DNA of 64,000 bases from Pseudomonas sp. 2FG (GTDB lineage Bacteria > Pseudomonadota > Gammaproteobacteria > Pseudomonadales > Pseudomonadaceae), in assembly GCF_005502935.1 (NCBI RefSeq), contig NZ_SCMP01000006.1:124001-188000 (forward strand). The letters run 5' to 3'. Below are positions 48,140 to 54,981 of the stretch, one piece after another (position 1 is the stretch's first letter; every line of letters starts with the position of its first letter). The position numbers and the translations under genes are program-made. The notes beneath the pieces are model-generated. The model ran no database searches and had not been told where the DNA came from. It saw only the letters and a program-made list of their open reading frames with translations.

Positions 48140-49114
48140 ATGAAAATCCGCGATCTCGACTTCACCGCTAACCCGATCAATGCCGAACACGAGGCATTGG
48201 GTTTACCGCCAGTTGAAGATCTCGTCTCGCACCCCGCCAATCACCCAATACTCAGAGCGGCCATGTGGCTGGCGATTGCCATACTGCTCAGTCTGCTGTC
48301 GTTCCTGGCCTGGCGCCTGTTCTTCGGCGACCATGAAAGCAGCGGCCTCGAGATCATCGAGGGCGCGCTGCACAGCCCGCTGTTCTGGAGCGCCGTGGCC
48401 GTCGGCTTTTTCGCCCAGGCCATCGATGGTGCCCTCGGCATGGCCTACGGCATTACTGCCACGACCTTTTTATTGGGCGCTGGCGCCTCGCCTGCCGCGG
48501 CCAGCGCCAGCGTGCATATCGCCGAAGTCTTCACCACCGGCTTGTCGGGCATCTCTCACGTCAAATTGGGCAACGTCAACAAATCCCTGTTTCTGCGCCT
48601 GCTGATTCCCGGCATCATCGGTGCCGTATTGGGCGCGGTGGTCATCACCCAATTCGATGGCAAGGCGCTGAAGCCGTTTATCTCCGCCTATCTGCTGCTG
48701 ATGGGGCTGTACATTCTGAGCAAGGCGTATCGGCATGTGTTGCACAGCAAACAGCCCAAACACACGGCCAAGCTGGCCCTGTTCGGCGGCTTCGTCGACG
48801 CCGCCGGCGGCGGTGGCTGGGGCCCGGTGGTGACCAGCACCCTGCTCGGTTCCGGCAGCGACCCGCGCACCACCATCGGCTCGGTCAACTTCGCCGAGTT
48901 CTTCCTGACCATCGCCAGCGCCACGTCCTTCATCCTCCTGGCCGGTCAGCCGAGCACCTGGCTATTGGTCGCCGGGCTGGTATTCGGCGGCTTGTTTGCG
49001 GCGCCGTTTGCCGCACTGCTGTGCAAAAAGCTCCACGCCAAAACTCTGCTGACGATAATCGGCAGCCTGATTAGCCTGCTCAGCGCCTACAACCTGTACA
49101 CGGCGCTGGCCTGA
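48140..49114 (+). CDS. TauE/SafE-family membrane transporter
   Basis: A probable sulfite or organosulfur anion exporter in the inner membrane. From ATG 48140 (MKIRDLDFTANPINAEHEALG) it has 324 residues; the longer frame to 47882 is within the divergent promoter. A soluble N-terminal stretch of about 45 residues is followed by at least eight hydrophobic segments. The two repeats typical of TauE/SafE proteins are seen: GFFAQAIDGALGMAYGITATTFLLGAGASPAAASASVHIAEVF near 100 and GGFVDAAGGGGWGPVVTSTLLGSGSDPRTTIGSVNFAEFF near 220. Both have the small-residue-rich entry loops. Substrate cannot be fixed from sequence. Confidence 0.88.
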   Translation: MKIRDLDFTANPINAEHEALGLPPVEDLVSHPANHPILRAAMWLAIAILLSLLSFLAWRLFFGDHESSGLEIIEGALHSPLFWSAVAVGFFAQAIDGALGMAYGITATTFLLGAGASPAAASASVHIAEVFTTGLSGISHVKLGNVNKSLFLRLLIPGIIGAVLGAVVITQFDGKALKPFISAYLLLMGLYILSKAYRHVLHSKQPKHTAKLALFGGFVDAAGGGGWGPVVTSTLLGSGSDPRTTIGSVNFAEFFLTIASATSFILLAGQPSTWLLVAGLVFGGLFAAPFAALLCKKLHAKTLLTIIGSLISLLSAYNLYTALA

Positions 49115-49198
49115 GGGGCGTGCCAGCGACCAAGTTGTGACGCTTGATATCCGCCATGCCTGGCTCCAGATAGTGGTTATACCGCCCTGGAGCCTGTT

Positions 49199-49633
49199 AT
49201 GCCCGCCCCTCTGCTGATTCCCTGCCCGCACTGCAACGGCCTCAACCGCATCCCCGGCGAACGCCTCGGTGATACACCGCGCTGCGGTCGCTGCAAAGGC
49301 GAGGTCCTGCCCGGTAAACCCTTCGACCTGACGCACAGCAGCTATGCCAGCCAGCTCAAAGGCGACCTGCCGCTGCTGCTGGATGTCTGGGCCAGTTGGT
49401 GCGGGCCCTGCCAAGCTTTTGCGCCGATCTTCCAGCAGGCCGCCGGGCAGTTAGTTGGGCGCTGCCGCCTGGCCAAGCTCGATAGCGAAGCCCATCAACC
49501 GCTGTCGGCACAACTGGGCGTGCGCTCGATCCCCAGCCTGATCCTGTTCAAGGGCGCTCGTGAACTGGCACGCCAGAGCGGCGCCCTGCCGTTGCCGCAG
49601 CTGCTGGCCTGGCTACACAGCCACGGCATCTGA
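49199..49633 (+). CDS. trxC: Thioredoxin 2, zinc-containing
   Basis: A cytoplasmic disulfide reductase of 144 residues. The N-terminal zinc domain has two CxxC motifs, CPHC (residue 9) and CGRC (near 30), which set TrxC apart from TrxA. The active site WCGPC lies near residue 66 in LDVWASWCGPCQAFAPIFQQAA, and the cis-proline loop is RSIPSLILFKG. Length matches E. coli TrxC (139). The ATG at 49199 comes after GGAG at 49188-49191. In other bacteria trxC answers to OxyR; no OxyR site was identified here. Flanked by a transporter and a thioesterase gene on the same strand, each with its own gap. Confidence 0.94.
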   Translation: MPAPLLIPCPHCNGLNRIPGERLGDTPRCGRCKGEVLPGKPFDLTHSSYASQLKGDLPLLLDVWASWCGPCQAFAPIFQQAAGQLVGRCRLAKLDSEAHQPLSAQLGVRSIPSLILFKGARELARQSGALPLPQLLAWLHSHGI

Positions 49634-49754
49634 ACACCCAGCGCTCTGCAAAACCCTGTGTGAGCATTTCGGTCAGCCGCGGCGAGCACCGCGGTCATTG
49701 CCGCAGGGTGGGTAACGGCTAGGCTGGGGAACCATCGATAAGAAGGAGCACGCC

Positions 49755-50198
49755 ATGCCGTTTCCCATTGAGATCGCCCGCCAGTTCACCGAAGAAAAGA
49801 TCGCCTTCGTCAAACGCCTGAACCTCAAGGCCGAGGTGCTCGAGCCGGGCTTCGTCCGCCTGCGCGTGCCCTTGGCGGGCAACGAGAACCACCTCGGCAG
49901 CATGTACGCCGGCGCGCTGTTCACCCTGGCGGAAATCCCCGGCGGTGCGCTGTTTATCACCAGCTTCGATGCCAGCCGCTTCTACCCCATAGTCAAAGAA
50001 ATGAACCTGCGCTTCCGGCGCCCGGCCACCGGCGATATCTGGGTCGAGGCGCGCCTCGACGCGGAAGACATCGAACGCCTGCAAGCAGAGGCGGCGAGCC
50101 ACGGCAAAGCCGAGTATTTGCTGGAGCTAAAGCTGCTCGATGCCAGTGGCCAAGTAGTGGCCGAAAGCCGCGGCCTCTATCAATTGCGTGCGCACTGA
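49755..50198 (+). CDS. Hotdog-fold thioesterase (DUF4442/YiiD C-terminal type)
   Basis: A 147-residue protein with the hotdog fold of PaaI/DUF4442 acyl-CoA thioesterases. The central helix segment is ENHLGSMYAGALFTLAEIPGGALF (residues about 45-68), the place of the family's catalytic Asn/Glu, and KEMNLRFRRPATGDIWVEARL is the following strand pair. No membrane segments. It stands alone, with AGAAGGAGC shortly before the ATG. The substrate is unknown; a detoxifying or proofreading acyl-CoA hydrolase is plausible. Confidence 0.8.
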   Translation: MPFPIEIARQFTEEKIAFVKRLNLKAEVLEPGFVRLRVPLAGNENHLGSMYAGALFTLAEIPGGALFITSFDASRFYPIVKEMNLRFRRPATGDIWVEARLDAEDIERLQAEAASHGKAEYLLELKLLDASGQVVAESRGLYQLRAH

Positions 50199-50207
50199 CG
50201 CATGACC

Positions 50208-50221
50208 TTGCTCTAGATCAA
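50208..50221. promoter_or_regulatory. Anr/Dnr (FNR-type) box upstream of universal stress gene
   Basis: TTGCT-CTAG-ATCAA matches the TTGAT-N4-ATCAA consensus at nine of ten positions. It is centred about 35 bases before a TATAAG -10-like element (50238-50243) and 78 bases before the start of the next gene. Universal stress genes are known Anr targets in pseudomonads under low oxygen. Confidence 0.65.
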
Positions 50222-50292
50222 AATGGCAACTATTGAATATAAGTTAACTCCCTGAAGAATCGAGTCGGCCAAGCGCACGGAGGGGTCGCCCC

Positions 50293-51093
50293 ATGGTCAT
50301 CAAACATATCCTTATCGCCCATGACTTACGCAGCACCGCGGATCTCGCGCTACGCCGAGCCGCCCAACTGGCGCGCCAGCATCACGCCCGCCTGACCGTG
50401 CTGCATGTCAGCGAGAGTCCGCAGCCGGCCGCCGTACGGGAAAAAGCCGAGCAGGCGCTCGACAGCAGCCTGACCCGCTTCGCACCGCCCGGCAGCGAGC
50501 TGCGCCTGCAGATCGGCCGCCCGGCCGATGTGGTCTTGAGCCAGATCGAGGAACTGCAAGCCGATCTGCTGGTGCTCGGCGCCCACCATCATCGCCACGA
50601 GTTCTTCTCCGGCACCACCCTCGACCGCATCGCCCGCGGCTGTCCGATCCCGCTGCTGCTGGCCTCGGTCGACGACGACAGGCCCTACCAGCGCGCCCTG
50701 GCCGCCTTGAATTTTTCCGTCTGCGCCTGCAATGCGTTCGGCCATGCCTACCGCCTGCTGCCGACAGCGGCCGAACTGCATGCCCTGCACGTGTTCGAGG
50801 CGCCCAGGGGCAACCCAGCGGAAGTCGAGGCCCTGCTCGCCACCCAACGCATGCTGATCGAGCAATTGCTGCTCGACGAAACGCGGAACCTGCCGGCCAA
50901 GGGGCCCAGGCTCAGCCACGAGGTCCAGTTGGGCAGCCTGCCGCGCACGCTGCATGAGGCCATCGGCACCCACCAGCCGCAACTCCTGGTGCTCGGCAGC
51001 CATGGCCGCAGCGCCCTGTTCCAGGCCCTGCTCGGCAGCCTGGCGCAACACTGCCTGCACAAGGCGCCCTGCGATGTGTTGGTGACGCGGTAG
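50293..51093 (+). CDS. Tandem-domain universal stress protein
   Basis: A 266-residue protein with two UspA domains. The first begins IKHILIAHDLRSTADLALRRAAQLARQH and ends with LQADLLVLGAHHHRHEFFSGTTLDRIARGCPIPLLL. The second runs to QPQLLVLGSHGRSALFQALLGSLAQHCLHKAPCDVLVTR. The second copy keeps the G-x2-G-x9-G-S/T-type phosphate loop (GSHGRSALFQALLGS), so it may bind ATP; the first has GAHHHRHEFFSGTT. Length is that of pseudomonad tandem Usp proteins that support survival without oxygen. The FNR-type box at 50208-50221 supports Anr control. A terminator follows. Confidence 0.92.
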   Translation: MVIKHILIAHDLRSTADLALRRAAQLARQHHARLTVLHVSESPQPAAVREKAEQALDSSLTRFAPPGSELRLQIGRPADVVLSQIEELQADLLVLGAHHHRHEFFSGTTLDRIARGCPIPLLLASVDDDRPYQRALAALNFSVCACNAFGHAYRLLPTAAELHALHVFEAPRGNPAEVEALLATQRMLIEQLLLDETRNLPAKGPRLSHEVQLGSLPRTLHEAIGTHQPQLLVLGSHGRSALFQALLGSLAQHCLHKAPCDVLVTR

Positions 51094-51113
51094 CGCACCA
51101 GCGCCCAAACGAA

Positions 51114-51136
51114 AAAGGGCGCCGAGGGCGCCCTTT
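51114..51136. terminator. Bidirectional terminator between usp and parA-like gene
   Basis: AAAGGGCGCC-GAG-GGCGCCCTTT, a perfect ten-base stem with A-rich and T-rich flanks, between convergent genes. Confidence 0.88.
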
Positions 51137-51153
51137 ATTCTTGCAGCGGGCTG

Positions 51154-51927
51154 TTAGCCCTCGCTTTCCAGCAAACGGTGCAGCTCGACGAACTGCTGAG
51201 TCAGCTTGTGCCGCGGCTCGAGGAAGATCAGCGGGGTGCAAGCCTGGTGCGACTCGCGCATCTTCACCGAGCTACTCAGATACACCGGCAACACCGGCAG
51301 ATTCTCGGCGATCAGCTCATCCAGCAACTGCTGCGGCAGCGTCGCGCGCGGCTGGAACTGATTGACCACTATGCCCTCGACTTCCAGCCCCTCGTTGTGG
51401 TCCTCCTTCAGTTCGTCGATCTCGGCGAGCAGGCCATACAGCGCCTGACGCGAGAAACTGTCGCAATCGAAGGGGATCAGGCAGCGGTCGGCGGCGATCA
51501 GCGCGGAAACCGTGTAGAAGTTCAGCGCCGGCGGGGTGTCCAGGTAGATCCGGTCGTAGTCCTCGGCCAAGTCATCCAGCAGCTTTCGCAGCTTGTTGAT
51601 CTTGTGCTTGGCCTCGAGCTTGGGCTGCAGATCGGCCAACTCGGCGGTGGCGGTGACCACATGCAGGTTGTCGAACGGGGTCTCGTAGATATCGACCTTG
51701 CCCTTCCTGGCAAAAGCCCCGGCGGCCAGGGTCTGCTTGAAAAAGTCGGCGATGCCCATGGGAATCTCGTCGCCGGTCAGGCCGGTGAGATACTGCGTCG
51801 AGTTGGCCTGCGAATCCAGGTCGACCAACAGCGTGCGATGCCCCTGTGCCGCACTCACCGCCGCCAGGTTGCAAGCGATACTGGACTTACCCACCCCGCC
51901 TTTCTGATTGAATACCACGCGCCGCAT
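51154..51927 (-). CDS. ParA-family ATPase, stand-alone
   Basis: A 257-residue Walker-type ATPase from ATG 51927 (MRRVVFNQKGGVGKSSIACNLAAVSAAQG). It has the deviant Walker A KGGVGKSS, DLDSQANSTQYLTG, and the Walker B-like YDRIYLDTPPALNFYTVSALIAADRCLIP. Such orphan ParA proteins position cellular machines or chemoreceptors; no parB-like gene is adjacent, and the true cargo cannot be read. The extra 26 residues of the longer ORF overlap the repeat element upstream and were not used. The C-terminus (QQFVELHRLLESEG) is conserved with pseudomonad homologues. It converges on the usp gene. Confidence 0.88.
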   Translation of the reverse strand: MRRVVFNQKGGVGKSSIACNLAAVSAAQGHRTLLVDLDSQANSTQYLTGLTGDEIPMGIADFFKQTLAAGAFARKGKVDIYETPFDNLHVVTATAELADLQPKLEAKHKINKLRKLLDDLAEDYDRIYLDTPPALNFYTVSALIAADRCLIPFDCDSFSRQALYGLLAEIDELKEDHNEGLEVEGIVVNQFQPRATLPQQLLDELIAENLPVLPVYLSSSVKMRESHQACTPLIFLEPRHKLTQQFVELHRLLESEG

Positions 51928-51941
51928 ATCGCACCTCCCTG

Positions 51942-52083
51942 AGAACCTGCTCAATATCTGCTGCGCTTGGCCATGCTGCGTTGAAAACAGGCTCGGACTG
52001 CTCATTTACCACTCGTAAACTCCGCGCCCTCGCCTGTTTTCGCCTTGCCTGGCCTGCGCTCGCGACGATCTTGAACAGGTTCT
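51942..52083. repeat. 142-bp foldable repeat element, copy 1
   Basis: The element is bounded by AGAACCTGCTCAATATC (51942-51958) and its imperfect complement at 52067-52083 (15 of 17). Its inner part, read on the minus strand, contains GCGAGCG, GGCAAGGCGAAAACAGGCG, GCGGAGTTTACGAGTGGTA, AATGAGCAG and GCCTGTTTTCAACGCAGCAT. This core recurs, almost unchanged, at 55612-55759 inside a gene. AAAACAGGC/GCCTGTTTT forms an inner stem. The remaining stretch to 52408 has no gene and probably holds the promoter of the biosynthetic cluster. Confidence 0.8.
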
Positions 52084-52408
52084 GAACCGTCGAAGCCTGG
52101 GATTCTAAGCAAAGCGCGTGACGAGGGCGAGGTGGATAGTCGAACGGTGACCAGTGGCGCGGTTATTTCCCGCAAATACCGGCACACTGGCCGCCCATTT
52201 GCGCAGTTGGCGGGCAAAATGCGGCTTTTCGCCGTCATCGACAGCCCCGCGCCTCGCCCGGAATAATGCAGCCAACGTTTGCCTGAGGGTCGCAGGGCCT
52301 GGATAATGCCCGCCCTTTGCTATGGCGCTATCGACAAGGCCTTTGTCGTTCAGGAATCACCCTCGTCGACATGAGTGTCCACAGGGGCCGAAAAGAGCTC
52401 TTCGCCCG

Positions 52409-53134
52409 ATGCATTTCAGTATTACTCAATGGCGCGCCTGGGCCCCCGGACTAGAGAGCCTGCACGACTGGCAAGCCTGGGCTCGGCAGCCGTGGCGGCC
52501 GGCCGCTGGCGCGGCGCAACCGGACGTGGCGTTTCTCCCCGCCCTGCAACGCCGCCGTCTCAGCCGCTTGGCGCGCATGGCCTTCAGCGTCGCCTGGCCC
52601 CTGGCCGAATCGCGCGTAGGGCAGCCGCAGCTGCCACTGGTATTCGCCTCCCGGCACGGCGAAACCCCACGCACCTTCGCCCTGTTGAGTGACCTGGCCG
52701 AGCAGACGCCGCTCTCACCGACGCAGTTCAGCCTCTCGGTGCATAACGCGATCATTGGCTTGTGGTCGATCCTGCGCGGCGACACCAGCGAGATGACCGC
52801 ATTGGCCGCCGAGGGTGACGGCCTCGAGCACGCGATCCTCGAAGCCGGCATGTTGCTCACGGCAGGCGCGCCGGCGGTGCTGGTGGTGATTGCCGAGGAT
52901 CTACCGCCAGCGGCCTATGCCCCCTGGATCGACGACGTGCCGTTTCCCTATGCCGTTGGCCTGTTGCTGACGCCCGGCACGGACTGGCAACTGAGCCTCG
53001 GCGAAAATACCGCGCCCGCACCAACGGCCGAGTGGCCGCATGCCCTGAGCCTGCTGCACACCCTGTTAAGCCACCACTCTCACTGCCAGCATCATTGGAA
53101 GAGTCGCGCATGGACCTGGCAACACAAGCCCTGA
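52409..53134 (+). CDS. Beta-ketoacyl-synthase-like protein, aryl-polyene cluster
   Basis: A 241-residue protein from ATG 52409 (MHFSITQWRAWAPGLESLHDWQAWARQPW). It matches the short ketosynthase N-terminal-like family found at the start of aryl-polyene clusters. The segment LVFASRHGETPRTFALLSDLAEQTPLSPTQFSLSVHNAIIGLWSILRG is its clearest part. The thiolase-fold segments are present, but there is no Cys in the region of the ketosynthase active site; the only Cys is near the C-terminus. It is therefore likely a non-catalytic partner, for example a chain-length factor. It overlaps the next gene by 25 bases. First gene of an operon that runs to the window end. Confidence 0.8.
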   Translation: MHFSITQWRAWAPGLESLHDWQAWARQPWRPAAGAAQPDVAFLPALQRRRLSRLARMAFSVAWPLAESRVGQPQLPLVFASRHGETPRTFALLSDLAEQTPLSPTQFSLSVHNAIIGLWSILRGDTSEMTALAAEGDGLEHAILEAGMLLTAGAPAVLVVIAEDLPPAAYAPWIDDVPFPYAVGLLLTPGTDWQLSLGENTAPAPTAEWPHALSLLHTLLSHHSHCQHHWKSRAWTWQHKP

Positions 53135-53919
53135 AGCGGCGCGCCAACGCGCCCTACCCGTGGCGGCTGCTCGCCACCGGCGCCAGCTTCGCCCTGTTCG
53201 GCCTCGGCGGCCTGTGCCTGCGCGTGCTGGTTTTCCCGCTGCTGGCGCTGCTGCCGGGCGATGCCCCGAGCCGGCGACGCCGGGCGCGCGCCACCATCAG
53301 CCGGCTGTTCTGGCTGTTCGTGCAATTCATGTATCGCAGCGGTGTGCTGACGTTTGCAGTGGAAGGCGCCGAGCGCCTGGGGCGACCGGGTCAGCTGATC
53401 ATCGCCAATCACCCCTCGCTGATCGATGTGGTGGTACTGGTCGCGCTGATCCGCGACGCCAACTGCGTGGTCAAACAGAGCCTGTGGGACAATCCCTTCA
53501 TGCGCGGGCCGATCCGCGCCGCGTGTTACATCAGCAACAGCGGCAGCCTGGACATGCTCGACGAAGCCGCCGACGCCCTGCGCCAAGGCCAGACGCTGAT
53601 CGTCTTCCCCGAAGGCACCCGCACCACGCCCGGCCAAGCCCCGCAATTTCACCGCGGCGCCGCGGCCATCGCCCTGCGCGGCGCCAGGCTGGTCACCCCG
53701 GTGGTGATCAGCGTCAGCCCGACCACCCTGACCAAGGCCGAGCCCTGGTACCGCATTCCGTCGCGACGTTTCCACTTTCAGCTGCGCGTCGGCGAGGATA
53801 TCGACCCGCAACTGTTCGCCGCACAGGGCCCCGCGCCCAGGGCCTCACGCAAGCTCAACGAGCATTTGCACCAGCATTTCATTAAGGAGCTCGGCAAAGA
53901 TGAGCGATCTGCAGCTTGA
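53110..53919 (+). CDS. PlsC-like acyltransferase, aryl-polyene cluster
   Basis: A 269-residue membrane-bound acyltransferase of the lysophosphatidic acid acyltransferase type, from ATG 53110 (MDLATQALKRRANAPYPWRLL). A hydrophobic N-terminal anchor (SFALFGLGGLCLRVLVFPLLALLPG) is followed by the catalytic HX4D motif in IIANHPSLIDVV near residue 98, and the substrate-binding FPEGTRTTPG near 173. In aryl-polyene loci such enzymes attach the polyene acyl chain to a lipid-like carrier. The start lies in the upstream gene, and the stop overlaps the first acyl carrier gene by 20 bases, showing a tight operon. Confidence 0.88.
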   Translation: MDLATQALKRRANAPYPWRLLATGASFALFGLGGLCLRVLVFPLLALLPGDAPSRRRRARATISRLFWLFVQFMYRSGVLTFAVEGAERLGRPGQLIIANHPSLIDVVVLVALIRDANCVVKQSLWDNPFMRGPIRAACYISNSGSLDMLDEAADALRQGQTLIVFPEGTRTTPGQAPQFHRGAAAIALRGARLVTPVVISVSPTTLTKAEPWYRIPSRRFHFQLRVGEDIDPQLFAAQGPAPRASRKLNEHLHQHFIKELGKDERSAA

Positions 53920-54160
53920 GATTAAAACGCTGATCATCGAGGCCCTGGGCCTGGAAGACCTCGGCCCAGACGACATCGACGCCGAGATGAGCCTGTTCGG
54001 TGAAGGCCTCGGCCTCGACTCGGTCGACGCCCTGGAGCTGGGCCTGGCGATTCAGAAGCGCTTCGGCTTCAAGATCGACGCCGACGCCAAAGATACCCGC
54101 AAGCATTTTACCAACGTGGCCAGCCTCGCCGTCTTCGTGACCGCCCAGCAAGCCGCGTGA
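53900..54160 (+). CDS. Acyl carrier protein 1, aryl-polyene cluster
   Basis: An 86-residue acyl carrier protein. The phosphopantetheine attachment site is Ser in GLGLDSVDALELGLAIQKRFG near residue 39, in the typical acidic four-helix pattern (MSDLQLEIKTLIIEALGLEDLGPDDIDAEMSLFGEG). It would carry the growing polyene or its aryl starter between the cluster enzymes in the cytoplasm. The ATG overlaps the acyltransferase gene by 20 bases; a second carrier protein follows after 12 bases, the double-carrier arrangement usual for aryl-polyene systems. Confidence 0.93.
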   Translation: MSDLQLEIKTLIIEALGLEDLGPDDIDAEMSLFGEGLGLDSVDALELGLAIQKRFGFKIDADAKDTRKHFTNVASLAVFVTAQQAA

Positions 54161-54172
54161 GAGAGAACGAGC

Positions 54173-54430
54173 ATGCAAAACCGTGACGAAATTTTCAGCA
54201 CCCTGCGCGACGCCCTGGTGGAACTGTTCGAGCTCGAACCCGAGCGGATCGACCTGCAAGCCAACCTCTATCAGGACCTGGAAATCGACAGCATCGACGC
54301 CGTCGACCTGATCGACCACATCAAGCGCAAAACCGGCAAGAAACTCGCCGCCGAGGAGTTCAAGGCGGTACGCAGCGTCGGCGACGTGGTCGAGGCGGTG
54401 TATCGCCTGGTCAATGCACCCGCGGCATGA
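54173..54430 (+). CDS. Acyl carrier protein 2, aryl-polyene cluster
   Basis: An 85-residue acyl carrier protein with the phosphopantetheine Ser in YQDLEIDSIDAVDLIDHIKRKTG near residue 40. Its sequence differs clearly from the first carrier (MQNRDEIFSTLRDALVELFELEPERIDLQANL), so the two probably have different partners, such as starter loading and chain extension. The stop TGA overlaps the ATG of the next membrane protein gene, so translation is coupled. Confidence 0.93.
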   Translation: MQNRDEIFSTLRDALVELFELEPERIDLQANLYQDLEIDSIDAVDLIDHIKRKTGKKLAAEEFKAVRSVGDVVEAVYRLVNAPAA

Positions 54431-54981
54431 TGAGCCGACTGATCGGTCTGGTACTGCTGTTGGCCGGCCTGAGCTACCCCTTTGCGGTGTATTTCGGCCA
54501 GCAACAGCTGTCGCCGCGCGTCTTCGCCCTGCTGCTCGGCGGCCTCTGGCTGGCGCGGCTGCTGAGCCATGCGCAGCGCCCCGGCAGCCGCTGGATGGCC
54601 GCGGCCGCGTTGGTGTTCTGCCTGCTGCTGGGGCTGGCGGACAACCCCGAACTGCTGCGCTGGTATCCGGTGCTGATCAGCCTGTTCTGCCTGGGCCTGT
54701 TCGGCCTCAGCCTTAGCCAGCGCTTCGGCCCGCCGCTGGTCGAGCGCATTGCGCGCCTGCGTGAGCCGGAACTGCCGGAAGTTGCCGTGCGCTATACCCG
54801 CCAGGTGACCAAGGTCTGGATCGGCTTCTTCCTCGGTAATGGCGCCCTCGCCAGCGCCTTGACCCTGTGGGCGCCGCTGAGCTGGTGGGCGCTGTACACC
54901 GGGCTGATTGCCTACGGGCTGATGGGCCTGCTGTTCGCCGGCGAATGGCTGGTGCGCCAGCACGTGCGAGGCCTGGCATGA
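54427..54981 (+). CDS. Membrane protein of the aryl-polyene cluster
   Basis: A 184-residue inner-membrane protein with about five to six hydrophobic segments, for example LIGLVLLLAGLSYPFAVYFG, FALLLGGLWLARLL, WMAAAALVFCLLLGLA, YPVLISLFCLGLFGL and WWALYTGLIAYGLMGLLFAGEW. Charged residues are concentrated in the loop RFGPPLVERIARLREPELPEVAVRYTRQ. It is of the small conserved membrane protein type (COG4648-like) regularly found between the carrier proteins and the AMP-ligase in these loci. Function unknown; it may anchor the biosynthetic complex. It overlaps the genes on both sides by four bases. Confidence 0.8.
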   Translation: MMSRLIGLVLLLAGLSYPFAVYFGQQQLSPRVFALLLGGLWLARLLSHAQRPGSRWMAAAALVFCLLLGLADNPELLRWYPVLISLFCLGLFGLSLSQRFGPPLVERIARLREPELPEVAVRYTRQVTKVWIGFFLGNGALASALTLWAPLSWWALYTGLIAYGLMGLLFAGEWLVRQHVRGLA

